Origin: Lachnoclostridium sp. MSJ-17
Lineage (GTDB): Bacteria > Bacillota > Clostridia > Oscillospirales > Acutalibacteraceae
Assembly (NCBI RefSeq): GCF_018918205.1
Contig: NZ_JAHLQB010000082.1
Span: 1 to 54,125 of the forward strand
DNA length: 54,125 nucleotides
Direction: 5' to 3'
Part shown: positions 32,516-41,792 of the stretch, one piece after another
Layout of the letters: each line of letters starts with the position of its first letter
Position numbering within the stretch: position 1 is the first letter of the stretch
The notes under the pieces: generated by a model
Database searches by the model: none
Told to the model about the DNA's origin: nothing
The model's input: the letters and a program-made list of their open reading frames with translations, nothing else
Program-made: the position numbers and the translations under genes

Positions 32516-33418
32516 TTATTCAGCATCGGGATTAGGGTTGCTTTCGCCGAGCTGATGATCCACTTCGCCGAGCACCTGACGGATATCGGTCAGCACGTTG
32601 ACCATGTTCGCCAATATATCCGCTATACCCGTGATGTTTGTCCTGACTACGCGAGCGTCATTGATGAACGCGTCCGCTCCTCTGCCCACCCAGTTTGCGC
32701 TGAGACGGTCGACGATTTTGTTGTAGTCAGTCACGATTTTGTCATACCTGCGGATAAAGCTGTCCTTCTGCTCGATGCACCTGTCAATAACGCGGGTGTC
32801 GACGCAGTGGTACTCGCTCTCTTGTCCCGACGGAGCCGAGCCTGAGCCTGCGTCGTCCTTATCCTTTGCGGTCGCGGCGGGATCTGCCACCTCGGACTTG
32901 ACTGATGAGGAGGAGTCGTGACCCGTAGCTTTGGCAAAGTCCTGCGAGGTCTCGTCCGCTCTGCCCGGACTGCCTTTCACAGGAGCCGTCGTGCCGTTGT
33001 TTTTGTCGATGAACTCTTTGCCTATTTCTTTTTTTACCGCGTCTTTGATCATTTTCCGTTCTTCATCCGTCAGCTTGTGGAAAGAACCGGTTTTCTGTCT
33101 GTTTTCTAAATAGTCTTTGATCCTTACCCATTCATTTCTACCGCCTGTTGCTGCATTTTCAGACGAAGATGAACCGGTCGCGCCGTCGAGATAATTTTTT
33201 ACGTCGTTCAATATCTCGTCGCTGCTCTTGCCTGCCGCCTCTCCGTTTTCAATGATATTGGCGACAGCGTCCGCAGTATTCTCAGTTTTGAACAAATCGC
33301 CGATTCTCTTTTCCGACGCACGGCCTTTAATTAGTTTAGGTCTTTTAAGCCTGTCCCATGACTGGCTCTTTTGTGTAAATCCCGTTTTGGGAGTATAATG
33401 CCTGCGATGATAAGCCAA
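32516..33418 (-). CDS. Protein with C-terminal WXG100-like domain
   Basis: A 300-residue protein. The first 200 residues are basic, then polar and low in complexity (Ser/Asp/Lys/Ala rich), probably partly unstructured. The last 90 residues look like a WXG100 helical hairpin: two amphipathic helices joined by SANWVGRGADAF, with W-V-G at the turn. A WXG unit at the C-terminus rather than the N-terminus is unusual. It may be a T7SS substrate or a scaffold on the EssC ATPase, whose gene is 12 bases upstream. TTG start at 33418 with GGAGGG 7 bases before it. Confidence 0.7.
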   Translation of the reverse strand: MAYHRRHYTPKTGFTQKSQSWDRLKRPKLIKGRASEKRIGDLFKTENTADAVANIIENGEAAGKSSDEILNDVKNYLDGATGSSSSENAATGGRNEWVRIKDYLENRQKTGSFHKLTDEERKMIKDAVKKEIGKEFIDKNNGTTAPVKGSPGRADETSQDFAKATGHDSSSSVKSEVADPAATAKDKDDAGSGSAPSGQESEYHCVDTRVIDRCIEQKDSFIRRYDKIVTDYNKIVDRLSANWVGRGADAFINDARVVRTNITGIADILANMVNVLTDIRQVLGEVDHQLGESNPNPDAE

Positions 33419-33430
33419 TCCGATCCCTCC

Positions 33431-34984
33431 TTACACCTTGATGATCTTGATTTTTCTCAATTCGTCGGATTCTATATCGAAATAATATCCGTCGCCCAGT
33501 TCACAGCGGGCGTACTCGTTTTTCAGCTCCTTTGGATCCATCTCGCCGAACACGGAACGGCTTCCTCTGTCAGCGACGAACTCCGCTATATTGTCAAGCA
33601 AAAACGCCGCCGCGATGCTGTTGTTGAGCGAGGATTCGGTGTCGCGGTCGTTGTTGGCGATTTTGCGCACGTCAGAGAAGATGAACCAGTAGTTCTTCTC
33701 CTCCGCTGCGGCAATCATCTTCGGAAAGACGTTTTTCAGCAGCTGGGCTCCCGTCGCCTGAAACAGCATTTTGCTCTGCATTACAAACACGGTTCCGGCG
33801 TGCGGACGCTCGACGAAGTTCTTGTTGATCATTCCTCTTTCCAGCTTTGCGGCGTAACCGTTTTCGTCGAGAAAATTCTTCAGCTCCTCCATTGACGTGA
33901 GGTAAACTCCTCTGCCGGGCGCTTCCTTGTAAATATCAGAAAGCTGCTGCCTGCCGTCGTCAAAAAACACGAAGGTGTACGCGGGATAAGAAGTGCGGAT
34001 ATCTCTCACCAGCAGGCGGAGAAGGTTGGTTTTTCCGAATTTCTTTTTGCCGTAAATGGCTATTGAGTGAACGTCGCGCATATTGATCGCGACGGGCTTG
34101 TGGTCGTAGTAATCAAGTCCCGCGACAGGCCAGCGAGGGTCGATGTCCTCGTCAACGGTATTTGACACGAAGCGGGAGTAGTTTTCAAGCGTCAGATCGC
34201 CGTCAAAGGCGGTGAGCCTGTCGGTTTTCACCTCGACGTCCGCGAGAGCGTCCCTGAGCATGGGCAAATCTCTCTCCTCGTTGCGGAAGGGCAGGAAAAT
34301 CTGCGTTTCTCTGGGCTTTCCGCCGGTTATCGTCACGCACCTGCCGGGGCAGCTCATTGGCTCGCCGACGCGCATTCCGAAAATGTCCATGTACTTGTCC
34401 GCCGTACCCTCAAGCGCGAAGCGGCGGTCAAAGCTGCCGAGCATTCTGCTGACTCCGCCCGAAAAATCGTTGGCGGTAAAGACAAGGGTCAGTCCCTTCG
34501 AAAGTCCCTCACGGCACAGCTTGAGCAGCATCTCGTGATATGAAGCGAACTGGTCGTCGGACAAAAAGGCGTTGAGGTTGTCGATCACGAGCATGATATG
34601 CGCCGGGCGTTCGCCGCCGTCCCTCTCATACACGTCGAGAAAACGGCGCGAGGCAAGCAGCTTTTTGTTCTGCTCGAGCTTGTCGTCGATAGAACGGAAC
34701 ACCCTGCGGATATTCTCCGCGTTGGAATTGTCGAAGCACGCCGACACAAGCGGCAAATCGCGGTAGCTGCCGAGGTTTCCGCCGAAATCGAGGATATATA
34801 TATCGCGCTCGCGGTCAGGGTCGAGATTCTCGTGCAGCCTTACGAGCATGGTCTTGAGAAAGGTGGTTTTTCCGCTCTGATGACCGCCGAAAACGATGAC
34901 GTTGTTCGCGGCGGGGTCGATGTACAGCAGCGGCTGGGTCTGATTGTCGAGGTCGTCATAGATGCCCATTGCTATCCGGCTCAT
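33431..34984 (-). CDS. essC: EssC-type ATPase, second half (D2-D3)
   Basis: A 517-residue cytoplasmic protein with two FtsK/SpoIIIE-like P-loop domains. The first has GGHQSGKTT (about 33-41) and IMLVIDN as Walker B; the second has YGKKKFGKTN (about 310-319) with a weak Walker B. It corresponds to the D2 and D3 domains at the C-terminus of single-chain EssC/YukB. Its ATG overlaps the stop of the preceding gene (34981-34984, ATGA), so the halves are made together. The split resembles EccCa/EccCb of some actinobacterial ESX systems. In EssC the last domain binds the secretion signal of substrates. Confidence 0.85.
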   Translation of the reverse strand: MSRIAMGIYDDLDNQTQPLLYIDPAANNVIVFGGHQSGKTTFLKTMLVRLHENLDPDRERDIYILDFGGNLGSYRDLPLVSACFDNSNAENIRRVFRSIDDKLEQNKKLLASRRFLDVYERDGGERPAHIMLVIDNLNAFLSDDQFASYHEMLLKLCREGLSKGLTLVFTANDFSGGVSRMLGSFDRRFALEGTADKYMDIFGMRVGEPMSCPGRCVTITGGKPRETQIFLPFRNEERDLPMLRDALADVEVKTDRLTAFDGDLTLENYSRFVSNTVDEDIDPRWPVAGLDYYDHKPVAINMRDVHSIAIYGKKKFGKTNLLRLLVRDIRTSYPAYTFVFFDDGRQQLSDIYKEAPGRGVYLTSMEELKNFLDENGYAAKLERGMINKNFVERPHAGTVFVMQSKMLFQATGAQLLKNVFPKMIAAAEEKNYWFIFSDVRKIANNDRDTESSLNNSIAAAFLLDNIAEFVADRGSRSVFGEMDPKELKNEYARCELGDGYYFDIESDELRKIKIIKV

Positions 34985-37900
34985 TCGCGCACCTCCTTCA
35001 TCAGCTCAAAAATACCGTCCTTTTCCTCGTAGAGCGCTCCGCTCTCGTAAACGACGCGGTTTGGAAGCGGTTTTTCAAAAATAATATGCACCTTAGGATA
35101 TTTTTCCTTGTTTTTATCGTAATAGGTTCTGACGCTGCCGACGATCGCGTTGAGCTGACTCTCGAGCTTGCCCTGAGCCTCGAGCTCCTTCTTGCGCTTC
35201 TTGGCGGCGAGGTTGTCCTTTTCGGAGCGGTAGAACTTGGTGTAAACTCCGTTTTTGGAAGCCTCGGTGATTTCCATGGGCATCTCGAAGTTCTCCTCGG
35301 CAACGGCTCCGGCGTAGCCGGACTGGAAATACTCAAACTTCTGACCTGTGCCGACGAGCAGATAAGCGCGTCCGTAGCCCGGCATTGTGGGGCTTGCGGC
35401 GAGGTCGTTTCCGATCATTTCCTTGGAAGCCTGACGCGTCGCGACCTTAAGGCAGAGACGCGACTTTGAATTGACGCGGATATCGTCGGTGATAGCGCCC
35501 TCGATGTTCTGTGAGATAAGAATGATGTGGAAGCCTAAGCTTCGTCCGACTCTGGCGATCGTGGTGATTTCGCCGATAAAATCCACGTCGTCGTTCTCGC
35601 CAGAAAAGCGCTTGAGCTCCGTGAACTCGTCGACTACGAGAATCAGATGCGCAAGGCAGTTGTCACGCGCCTGATCGCGGATAGCCTGCTCCTCGGCTTC
35701 GGACAGCAGCTTCGCGCCTTCGCCGCGCAGGGTGTTGTTGATTTGCTTGATATGGGAATCGATATCGCGGCAGGCGCTGATATACTGGTTGATGTTGTCG
35801 ACGCGCATGGAGTTGAACAGCATTTTTCTCCGTTTTATCTCTGAACGGAGAGCGTCGAGGAAGCGCTTGAGCATATACTCCGCGCCTGTTCCGTTTTCAT
35901 CGCCGTCGACGTCGGTTACGGAGCCGACTACGTGAGGCAGGGTGCCTATACGCTTGATAAAGCCGCCGCCCTTCATATCGACGAGCATCATATTGACCTC
36001 GTCGGGGCGGAACATCAGCGCAAGCCCGAGAAGATATGTGATGATCGTCTCGGACTTACCCGAGCCGGTAGTGCCCGCTACAAGCATGTGCGGACCGTCG
36101 AATTTTTCGTGCAGATCAAGGTAAGTGAGTCCGTTCTCGGTTCTGCCTATGGGCACGGACAGGGTTTCCTTGACGTTGATTCTTCCCTCGGCGTCCCAGA
36201 ACTGCGCAATGTCGAGGTTGTTCTTTGAAAGGCCGTACAGCTCAAAAAGGCTGACCGCCGAGGGCACCTTTCCGTTCTGCGAAATGCGCGAATAGCAGAG
36301 CGAGGAAAGGATTTTTGATGTATTGTAAATTCTGGCGTTCCAGTCAGGTGAAACGTTGAAGTTGAATGCGGTTTTAAGCAGTGAGTTTTCGTGCGGAATA
36401 AGCTCTGCGGTATGCTCGTCCGTAAAGCTGATAACATGGTCGCAGTACGCGGGCAGATGCTCCTTGTACTGCTTCGGGAAGATGAAGGTCAGACCCAGCT
36501 TGTTCTCGTAGGGCTTGCCCGGCTCGGGCTGCTCGGGAAGATACTGGGCAAAGGCGTGTTCCTTGACATCGTACTCGTGATATACGATCATCACAATATG
36601 CGGGAATTTCACGCCTTGATTTGCCGACGCGGCTCTCTCGCCCATTACGCTGAGCATCGAGCTGAAAACCATACCGGCGTTTTGTCCGTCAAAGACAAAC
36701 TGCGCGCGGTCGGGAAAGAGCTCGCGGAAATGCGGCATGAACTTGTAGCTGCCGATAGCCGCTTCGATTTCGCTGCGGTCATCGGTAGGCTTGAATAAAA
36801 TGATAAACTGCAGATCGTCGGGCGAATGATAAAAGCACAGATCGAAAATCATGCGCTGAATAAGCCGCTCCGAAAAGAATGCGTTAGGCGCGACAATACC
36901 CAGAGCTCCGCAGTTTCTGAGCGAAAACAGCATAGGCGCGCGCTTCATGTACTTGTACTTGTCAGCGATATAGCCGGGAAGATTGGTGAGATAAAACGTC
37001 TCGTCGTTCTGGTTGTCGTAGTCCTTGTCCTCTGACAGATAGAGCTTGACCTTGTCAAACTTGATCTTGAAGCCCTCGGACGAAAAGATCACGCTGCGGC
37101 TGCTGCCCTTGATCTCAAAGGTGTTTTCAATGCTGTCTGAGGTGCCGAGACGGACTGTGAGATAATCCGCGTCACGCTGGCTGCGGCTGTAGATGCTGCC
37201 TATAACGCCGTATACGCTCGACGACGGCTTGTTCTCGTCAAAAAGCTCGTTTACGTCGGGGTAGAGCTTATCAAGCTCCGCGGAGTCCTTTTCCTGTCTT
37301 TTGAGGATCGATGCTATCGTCTTGTCGATATACGCCTCGTAGTCGGTGCGCCATTTTTTGAGGTCTTTTTTATACTTGTTGCCCTGACGGATATAGTTTA
37401 CGACCGACAGCACAACGGTGACAAGGCTCATTGAGGCGCTGAGCAGTACCGCTCCGAGAGAACCCGCACCGCTCGTCATTATTCTTGTAAGTATGGTGAT
37501 GCCTATCATAATCACCGTCGGAAGCAGCAGGAAGAAAACACTCTGCTCCTGCTTCTGAGGCGGAGAGGTCGGCGGAATGATCTCAACCGGGGTGCGGTCG
37601 AACTGTGTCAGCTGGCGCGTACTGATATTGTAATTCGGAAACGCGATACCCTCGTTTTTATTTTCAGCCGGATTGAACGCCGGAATCACCACGGAGGTGT
37701 TTATCTCATAGGAACGGTAGCGCTCCGTGGGGTCAAAAACAAGGCGCGTCGAGGAAATAAAGCCTATCGACACGAGTGTTTCAGACATATCAGCGTCTGT
37801 GATAACGGCGCGGTCGCTGAGCTTTTTGCGCTTTGCGATTGCGTCGTTGTACGAGGTCATTGTCATTTTGCGGTACAGACCGTCCGCGCCGCATTCCGAG

Positions 37901-38091
37901 CACTGTTCAAAAATCTCTCTGCAGCGCGTATAAAAGGGGTCGTTTCCCTTTTTTGCCAAGCCGTATCTGATTCCGTCCATCAACTGATTAAGGGTGAGGT
38001 CACGCAGCACGATAAGCTCAAAAACCAGATTTTCATTTTTATTTTTCGGGTCAATAAACTGAACGCCTATCAGCAGCTTATTGCTTTCCAT
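34981..38091 (-). CDS. essC: EssC-type T7SS ATPase, membrane-bound first half (D1)
   Basis: A 1036-residue membrane ATPase. Residues 1-135 look more like a ubiquitin-fold YukD/EsaB-like domain (LTLNQLMDGIRYGL and LVSIGFISSTRLVF) than the usual FHA pair; this is tentative. Two membrane helices follow (about 182-234). A DUF-type linker domain precedes the FtsK/SpoIIIE motor, with Walker A VAGTTGSGKSE (about 668) and Walker B LILVVDEFTEL (about 814). The motor has SLGFHIILISQN and all residues needed for activity. It powers export of WXG100 proteins. Start at 38091 with AAAGGATG upstream; an in-frame start at 38139 is possible. Confidence 0.9.
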   Translation of the reverse strand: MESNKLLIGVQFIDPKNKNENLVFELIVLRDLTLNQLMDGIRYGLAKKGNDPFYTRCREIFEQCSECGADGLYRKMTMTSYNDAIAKRKKLSDRAVITDADMSETLVSIGFISSTRLVFDPTERYRSYEINTSVVIPAFNPAENKNEGIAFPNYNISTRQLTQFDRTPVEIIPPTSPPQKQEQSVFFLLLPTVIMIGITILTRIMTSGAGSLGAVLLSASMSLVTVVLSVVNYIRQGNKYKKDLKKWRTDYEAYIDKTIASILKRQEKDSAELDKLYPDVNELFDENKPSSSVYGVIGSIYSRSQRDADYLTVRLGTSDSIENTFEIKGSSRSVIFSSEGFKIKFDKVKLYLSEDKDYDNQNDETFYLTNLPGYIADKYKYMKRAPMLFSLRNCGALGIVAPNAFFSERLIQRMIFDLCFYHSPDDLQFIILFKPTDDRSEIEAAIGSYKFMPHFRELFPDRAQFVFDGQNAGMVFSSMLSVMGERAASANQGVKFPHIVMIVYHEYDVKEHAFAQYLPEQPEPGKPYENKLGLTFIFPKQYKEHLPAYCDHVISFTDEHTAELIPHENSLLKTAFNFNVSPDWNARIYNTSKILSSLCYSRISQNGKVPSAVSLFELYGLSKNNLDIAQFWDAEGRINVKETLSVPIGRTENGLTYLDLHEKFDGPHMLVAGTTGSGKSETIITYLLGLALMFRPDEVNMMLVDMKGGGFIKRIGTLPHVVGSVTDVDGDENGTGAEYMLKRFLDALRSEIKRRKMLFNSMRVDNINQYISACRDIDSHIKQINNTLRGEGAKLLSEAEEQAIRDQARDNCLAHLILVVDEFTELKRFSGENDDVDFIGEITTIARVGRSLGFHIILISQNIEGAITDDIRVNSKSRLCLKVATRQASKEMIGNDLAASPTMPGYGRAYLLVGTGQKFEYFQSGYAGAVAEENFEMPMEITEASKNGVYTKFYRSEKDNLAAKKRKKELEAQGKLESQLNAIVGSVRTYYDKNKEKYPKVHIIFEKPLPNRVVYESGALYEEKDGIFELMKEVRE

Positions 38092-38155
38092 AAACTCATC
38101 CTTTCGCAGCATCCGGCGCCTGCGGCAAAAAAGCCGCACAGCGCCGTATTATTTC

Positions 38156-39103
38156 TTATTGCTCTGATTTTATCGCTTCCGTTATCTGGGCGTAGTACGC
38201 CGAAAAATCCTGAGGAGCCGGTATCTCGGGATATTCGATTTCCGCCGCTGCTTGTTCGGGCAAAACGGTGATTCCGTCAAACGAAACGCTCGCGTCGGGT
38301 ACGTCGATATCCAGCGCAGCCTTCGGCGCGGACAGCTCCGGTACAAGCTTCACGTCAGAAATTACGGGTACGCTGACAGAGGGCAATTCCTCATTCAGCT
38401 CCGGCAGACCGGGCAGCTCGGGCTTTTGAGCTTCCACGGCGGTTATTCTGACAGACTCCTGCTCAACCGCCTGTATTGCAGGCAGAGCTACCTGCTCTGT
38501 TCCGGGCACCTTAACGTCCGCCGAGGTCTGAATCTGCGGAGCAATGAAGTCAACCGCAGCTTTTTCTTCCGGTAACTCAACCGAAACGGCGGTCTCGCTC
38601 TGCGGCGCGGTAAAGAGAGCGGAGTTGACCTCGGGCACCGTTGGCGCGTCGACGGAAACCGATAATTTTGTCACTTCGGGCGCGTTTTCCGCGAGCTTCA
38701 CCACAGGTACGTCAAAGGAAGCCGCCTCAAACGCCGCAGCGTCGACCGAAGCCTCTGAACTATTCTGCTCAAAAGCGATTGCAGCGGACGGAATATCGCC
38801 GTCAAAGACGACGTTTGTATCCACGCGCAGCGAACTGCTGTCAATAGCTACAGCCGTGTCCGCTTCGCCGTAATCTATGCCCTCGACCGCGATCTCGGGA
38901 ATATTGCATTCCACTCCCGCTTTTGGGACCTCCATACTGAGATACTCTGACTCCGCGCTGCCCTTCATGGACTTTACCTCGTTTTTGAAGTTGAGCAGCA
39001 CCTCTGTCATCTCGTACTCAAATAGCTCCCGCGCGCGGTCAATGCCCGATATTTCCTGCTGTGCGCCGTTATTCCCGGAAATAATCTCTTGTTTCTGTTC
39101 CAT
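38156..39103 (-). CDS. Low-complexity T7SS-operon protein, unknown
   Basis: A 315-residue acidic protein. The first 60 residues and the last 25 are helical (GIDRARELFEYEMTEVLLNF at the start, QDFSAYYAQITEAIKSEQ at the end). Between them lies a long stretch rich in Val, Ala, Pro, Glu and Ser with loosely repeated V-x-x-P or I-P-E units. There are no signal peptide, membrane segment or cysteine motifs. I do not recognise the family. Lying between the EssC gene and three WXG100-like genes, it may be a flexible linker or a secreted partner. There are 14 bases to the WXG100 gene before it. Confidence 0.75.
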   Translation of the reverse strand: MEQKQEIISGNNGAQQEISGIDRARELFEYEMTEVLLNFKNEVKSMKGSAESEYLSMEVPKAGVECNIPEIAVEGIDYGEADTAVAIDSSSLRVDTNVVFDGDIPSAAIAFEQNSSEASVDAAAFEAASFDVPVVKLAENAPEVTKLSVSVDAPTVPEVNSALFTAPQSETAVSVELPEEKAAVDFIAPQIQTSADVKVPGTEQVALPAIQAVEQESVRITAVEAQKPELPGLPELNEELPSVSVPVISDVKLVPELSAPKAALDIDVPDASVSFDGITVLPEQAAAEIEYPEIPAPQDFSAYYAQITEAIKSEQ

Positions 39104-39117
39104 AACTCAATTAATCG

Positions 39118-39423
39118 CTACGAGAGCGAGGTCGGAATGTTATCCGCTATCTGCTGATCCGCCTGCTCCATCTGGTCTGCGTTAGCCTTGAGCAGCTCGG
39201 CGAGAGCTGTGACGATACCGGGAACGGTGGTGCCCATATACTCGTTGACGGGACCTGTGATAAACGCGGTCATCTTGTCCTTGCTCGCGCCTTCCCAACC
39301 GGTGACGGCGTCGGCGAAGTCAGCCTGAAACTTATCTGAAGCAGCCTTGTAACGCGCCGAAATGTCGGCGATCTGGTTAACTGCGGTTCTCATTGCGTCA
39401 TACTTAAAAACTATATCTGCCAT
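39118..39423 (-). CDS. WXG100-family protein
   Basis: A 101-residue helical-hairpin protein of the EsxA/WXG100 type. Helix 1 (MRTAVNQIADISARYKAASD) and helix 2 (VNEYMGTTVPGIVTALAELL) flank the turn VTGWEGASKDKM with W-E-G. Length and motif position fit the family. These proteins are exported by EssC as dimers, alone or as partners of larger substrates. It is the last of three small genes in a row, 27 bases from the previous one. Confidence 0.9.
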   Translation of the reverse strand: MADIVFKYDAMRTAVNQIADISARYKAASDKFQADFADAVTGWEGASKDKMTAFITGPVNEYMGTTVPGIVTALAELLKANADQMEQADQQIADNIPTSLS

Positions 39424-39450
39424 GGTGAATACACTCCTTTTCTCACTTCA

Positions 39451-39777
39451 TTACGCGCCCTGACCGGGATCCTGGTTAAGCTTGCCGAGATTGGGGTCAA
39501 CGGTGTCGAGCAGCTGCTCCTTGATCGTGTTCAGCATATTGTTGATGCCTGCGGTGAGTGAACCCGAGGGCTCGGTGAGGTTTGCTCCCAGAGCGGGAGT
39601 AGCCTTGTTTACAAAGAACTCGCGGTAGCCGTTGGCGGCGTCGCCCTGAAAACCGTCGCTCGTCAGGTTGTTGATGATCGACTGCAGCTCGGAATAAAGC
39701 TCTGTAGCGGTATTCACGTAGGTTGATACGCTGCCCTGCGCGTTGGTGATCATCGCGCTTGAAAGTATGGATGCCAT
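39451..39777 (-). CDS. WXG100-like protein with FQG turn
   Basis: A 108-residue protein with the two-helix WXG100 plan. The turn reads TSDGFQGDAANGY, where Phe takes the place of Trp (F-Q-G). Such substitutions occur in real members of the superfamily. It may form a heterodimer with one of the two neighbouring small proteins. The C-terminus ends in a Gly/Pro/Asp tail. Gaps of 20 and 27 bases place it firmly in the operon. Confidence 0.8.
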   Translation of the reverse strand: MASILSSAMITNAQGSVSTYVNTATELYSELQSIINNLTSDGFQGDAANGYREFFVNKATPALGANLTEPSGSLTAGINNMLNTIKEQLLDTVDPNLGKLNQDPGQGA

Positions 39778-39797
39778 AGTAATATTTCTCCTCTCAA

Positions 39798-40106
39798 TTA
39801 ATTACTTAATTTGGTTACGATTTCACGGTACTCGTCAAAAACGGGCGAGTAGATATTTTTCGCCTGAACAAGGTTGTCGGCAATATGCTCGATAACGATA
39901 ACCTGCTCGGTAATAGGCTTGAGCAAGCCCTCGGCGCAGGAGTTGTAAAACTTTCTGCCCGCCGGGGTGTCAAAGCCGGTTTTCAAATCATTGAGCATGG
40001 TCTCGATGTCCTTGTGCAGGGCGTTGACCTCCTGAGTCAGCTCACGGAAGCTGTTAGCGGCAACTGTAAGCTCCTCCTCGTCAATGATAATGTGTCTTTC
40101 GCTCAT
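39798..40106 (-). CDS. WXG100-like small helical protein
   Basis: A 102-residue protein, again two long helices around a turn (LKTGFDTPAGRKFYNSC) with GFDTPAG in place of WXG. The length and A-G-x-x-F-Y pattern after the turn fit the WXG100 superfamily, but the motif is degenerate. The C-terminal helix carries YSPVFDEYREIV, a tyrosine/acid arrangement like, but not identical to, the YxxxD/E export signal. It is 13 bases from the TPR gene. Confidence 0.75.
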   Translation of the reverse strand: MSERHIIIDEEELTVAANSFRELTQEVNALHKDIETMLNDLKTGFDTPAGRKFYNSCAEGLLKPITEQVIVIEHIADNLVQAKNIYSPVFDEYREIVTKLSN

Positions 40107-40119
40107 TGAAGCACCTCCG

Positions 40120-41733
40120 TCAGTTCGCTTCCTGCCGGCTTCTGCACTCCGCGATGTAATTCATCAGCGACTGTCTGTCGTCATCGGTCATAAGCTCGGC
40201 AAGCTCCTCAGCCTTGGTGTACTTGCCGATTTCGGCGTACATGCGGGTGCGGAACAACAGAGCAAAGGCGGAGTTCTCGTTCGCCTTGATCATCTCGGCG
40301 CGGAAGAATGCAAGCTCCTCGTCGTACTTCCTCTTTGCTTCATCGGGAGTGACGCCTTTTCCCTGCTCAGCGAGCTTTCGCATGGCGTACGCCTCGGAAT
40401 ATCTGCCGAAATAGGAGTAGTAGGTGTTGTTGGGAATGAGCTTGACGATGCGCGCGTACTCAAGGGTCTTTTCAAAATCCTCCTTGAACGCGTAGCAGGT
40501 CAGCAATGTATAATTGACTCTCGCGCGGAAATCAGCCGCGTCGGCAGCCGCCTGTTCGTCGTCCTCCTTCTTCAGAGCCTCCATGTCGATGCCCTTGAAT
40601 TCCGGAAGCTGGTAGCCGTCTACCTCGCCGAACACGCCCTCCGGGTATTCACGGACGGGTCTGCCGTTCTCGTCATAGGAAACCGTAGCCATTGAAGCGA
40701 TGTCCTCGCTGATTTCACCCGCGGAGATCTTCGCGTCCATCTCAGCCATGTCCTTTTCGAGCATTGCGTCGATCTCAGCCGGGTCAACGGTCAGATCGAC
40801 CGGCCCGCCGTTTGCTTCCGGGGCTTCCCCGGCTTCGGGCTCAGCAGTAAGAATACTCATCAGCTCGATAGCTTCGTCAACCTTGCCCATCGAAATGCAC
40901 AGCTCTCCCAGACCGAGCACGAGCTCGTTTTTGCTGTCCTGAGTGCCGTAGGGACTGACGATAAGCTCGTTCATCAGGTCGTACGCCTTTTGATTGAAAT
41001 CGCCGTTTTTGTCATACTCCGTGCCCGCCACGCTGATGTAGAGATTCGAGCGGCTGACGTCCAGAGCGTACTTCTCGTCCTCGTTCTTTACGGCGAACTT
41101 CTCCGCGTCGTCAAGGACAGACAGCGCCTTTTCGTACTTGCCCGTCGCGGTGAGCAAATTGAAATAAACAAGATAGCTGCGGATATCCGACGGCGCGAGA
41201 TTTAGCCACTTGACCGCGTATTTTACCGCGTTGTCGTAATCCTCGAGCTGGATATAGAGGTTGACCCTCTCCGAAATAACGTCGGTATCCAGAGCCGCCT
41301 GACCGGTCTTGTCGGCGTCCTCGTACTTCTGGTAATTGATAAGCGCCGCCCTGTAGTCGCGCTTGATGCTGCACATAAGCGCGAGCTGGTAGTAGATGCG
41401 CGCCTTTACGTCGTCGGAGCACTTCATCATCTCCGCCTTCGTGTAATTGTCTATAGCCTTGGGAATGTCGCCCGAGAAGAAGTACGCGTTGGCGAGGTTA
41501 AAAACATTGTCGCCGTTCTCGGGGTCTGCCTCGACAGCACGGTTAAAATATCCGAACGCCTCGTCGAACCTGTTAAGTGAAACAAGAGAGGTACCCGCCT
41601 TTGAGAGCGCGTACTCGTCAGCCGGAGCCTCGGCAAGCGCCTTGTCATACCACGCGACGGCGTTCTCAAACCTGCCGTTTGCAAACGCTAAGTCGGCGTT
41701 GGCGATATACTCCTTGTAAGCTTCAATATCCAA
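40120..41733 (-). CDS. TPR-repeat protein of the T7SS operon
   Basis: A 537-residue soluble protein built mostly of tetratricopeptide repeats (for example AFANGRFENAVAWYDKALAE, FDEAFGYFNRAVEADPENG and IPKAIDNYTKAEMM). An acidic insert (about 305-400) separates a last helical part. There is no signal peptide or membrane helix, so it is cytoplasmic. TPR proteins commonly serve as chaperones or scaffolds, so a role in handling substrates or assembling the machine is a fair inference. TTG start at 41733 with GAGGTGG upstream. Confidence 0.88.
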   Translation of the reverse strand: MDIEAYKEYIANADLAFANGRFENAVAWYDKALAEAPADEYALSKAGTSLVSLNRFDEAFGYFNRAVEADPENGDNVFNLANAYFFSGDIPKAIDNYTKAEMMKCSDDVKARIYYQLALMCSIKRDYRAALINYQKYEDADKTGQAALDTDVISERVNLYIQLEDYDNAVKYAVKWLNLAPSDIRSYLVYFNLLTATGKYEKALSVLDDAEKFAVKNEDEKYALDVSRSNLYISVAGTEYDKNGDFNQKAYDLMNELIVSPYGTQDSKNELVLGLGELCISMGKVDEAIELMSILTAEPEAGEAPEANGGPVDLTVDPAEIDAMLEKDMAEMDAKISAGEISEDIASMATVSYDENGRPVREYPEGVFGEVDGYQLPEFKGIDMEALKKEDDEQAAADAADFRARVNYTLLTCYAFKEDFEKTLEYARIVKLIPNNTYYSYFGRYSEAYAMRKLAEQGKGVTPDEAKRKYDEELAFFRAEMIKANENSAFALLFRTRMYAEIGKYTKAEELAELMTDDDRQSLMNYIAECRSRQEAN

Positions 41734-41792
41734 TTCAAACCACCTCTTTATGATTTTACATTTTTATTTAAACACCCTTCGGTGCTGATGAC

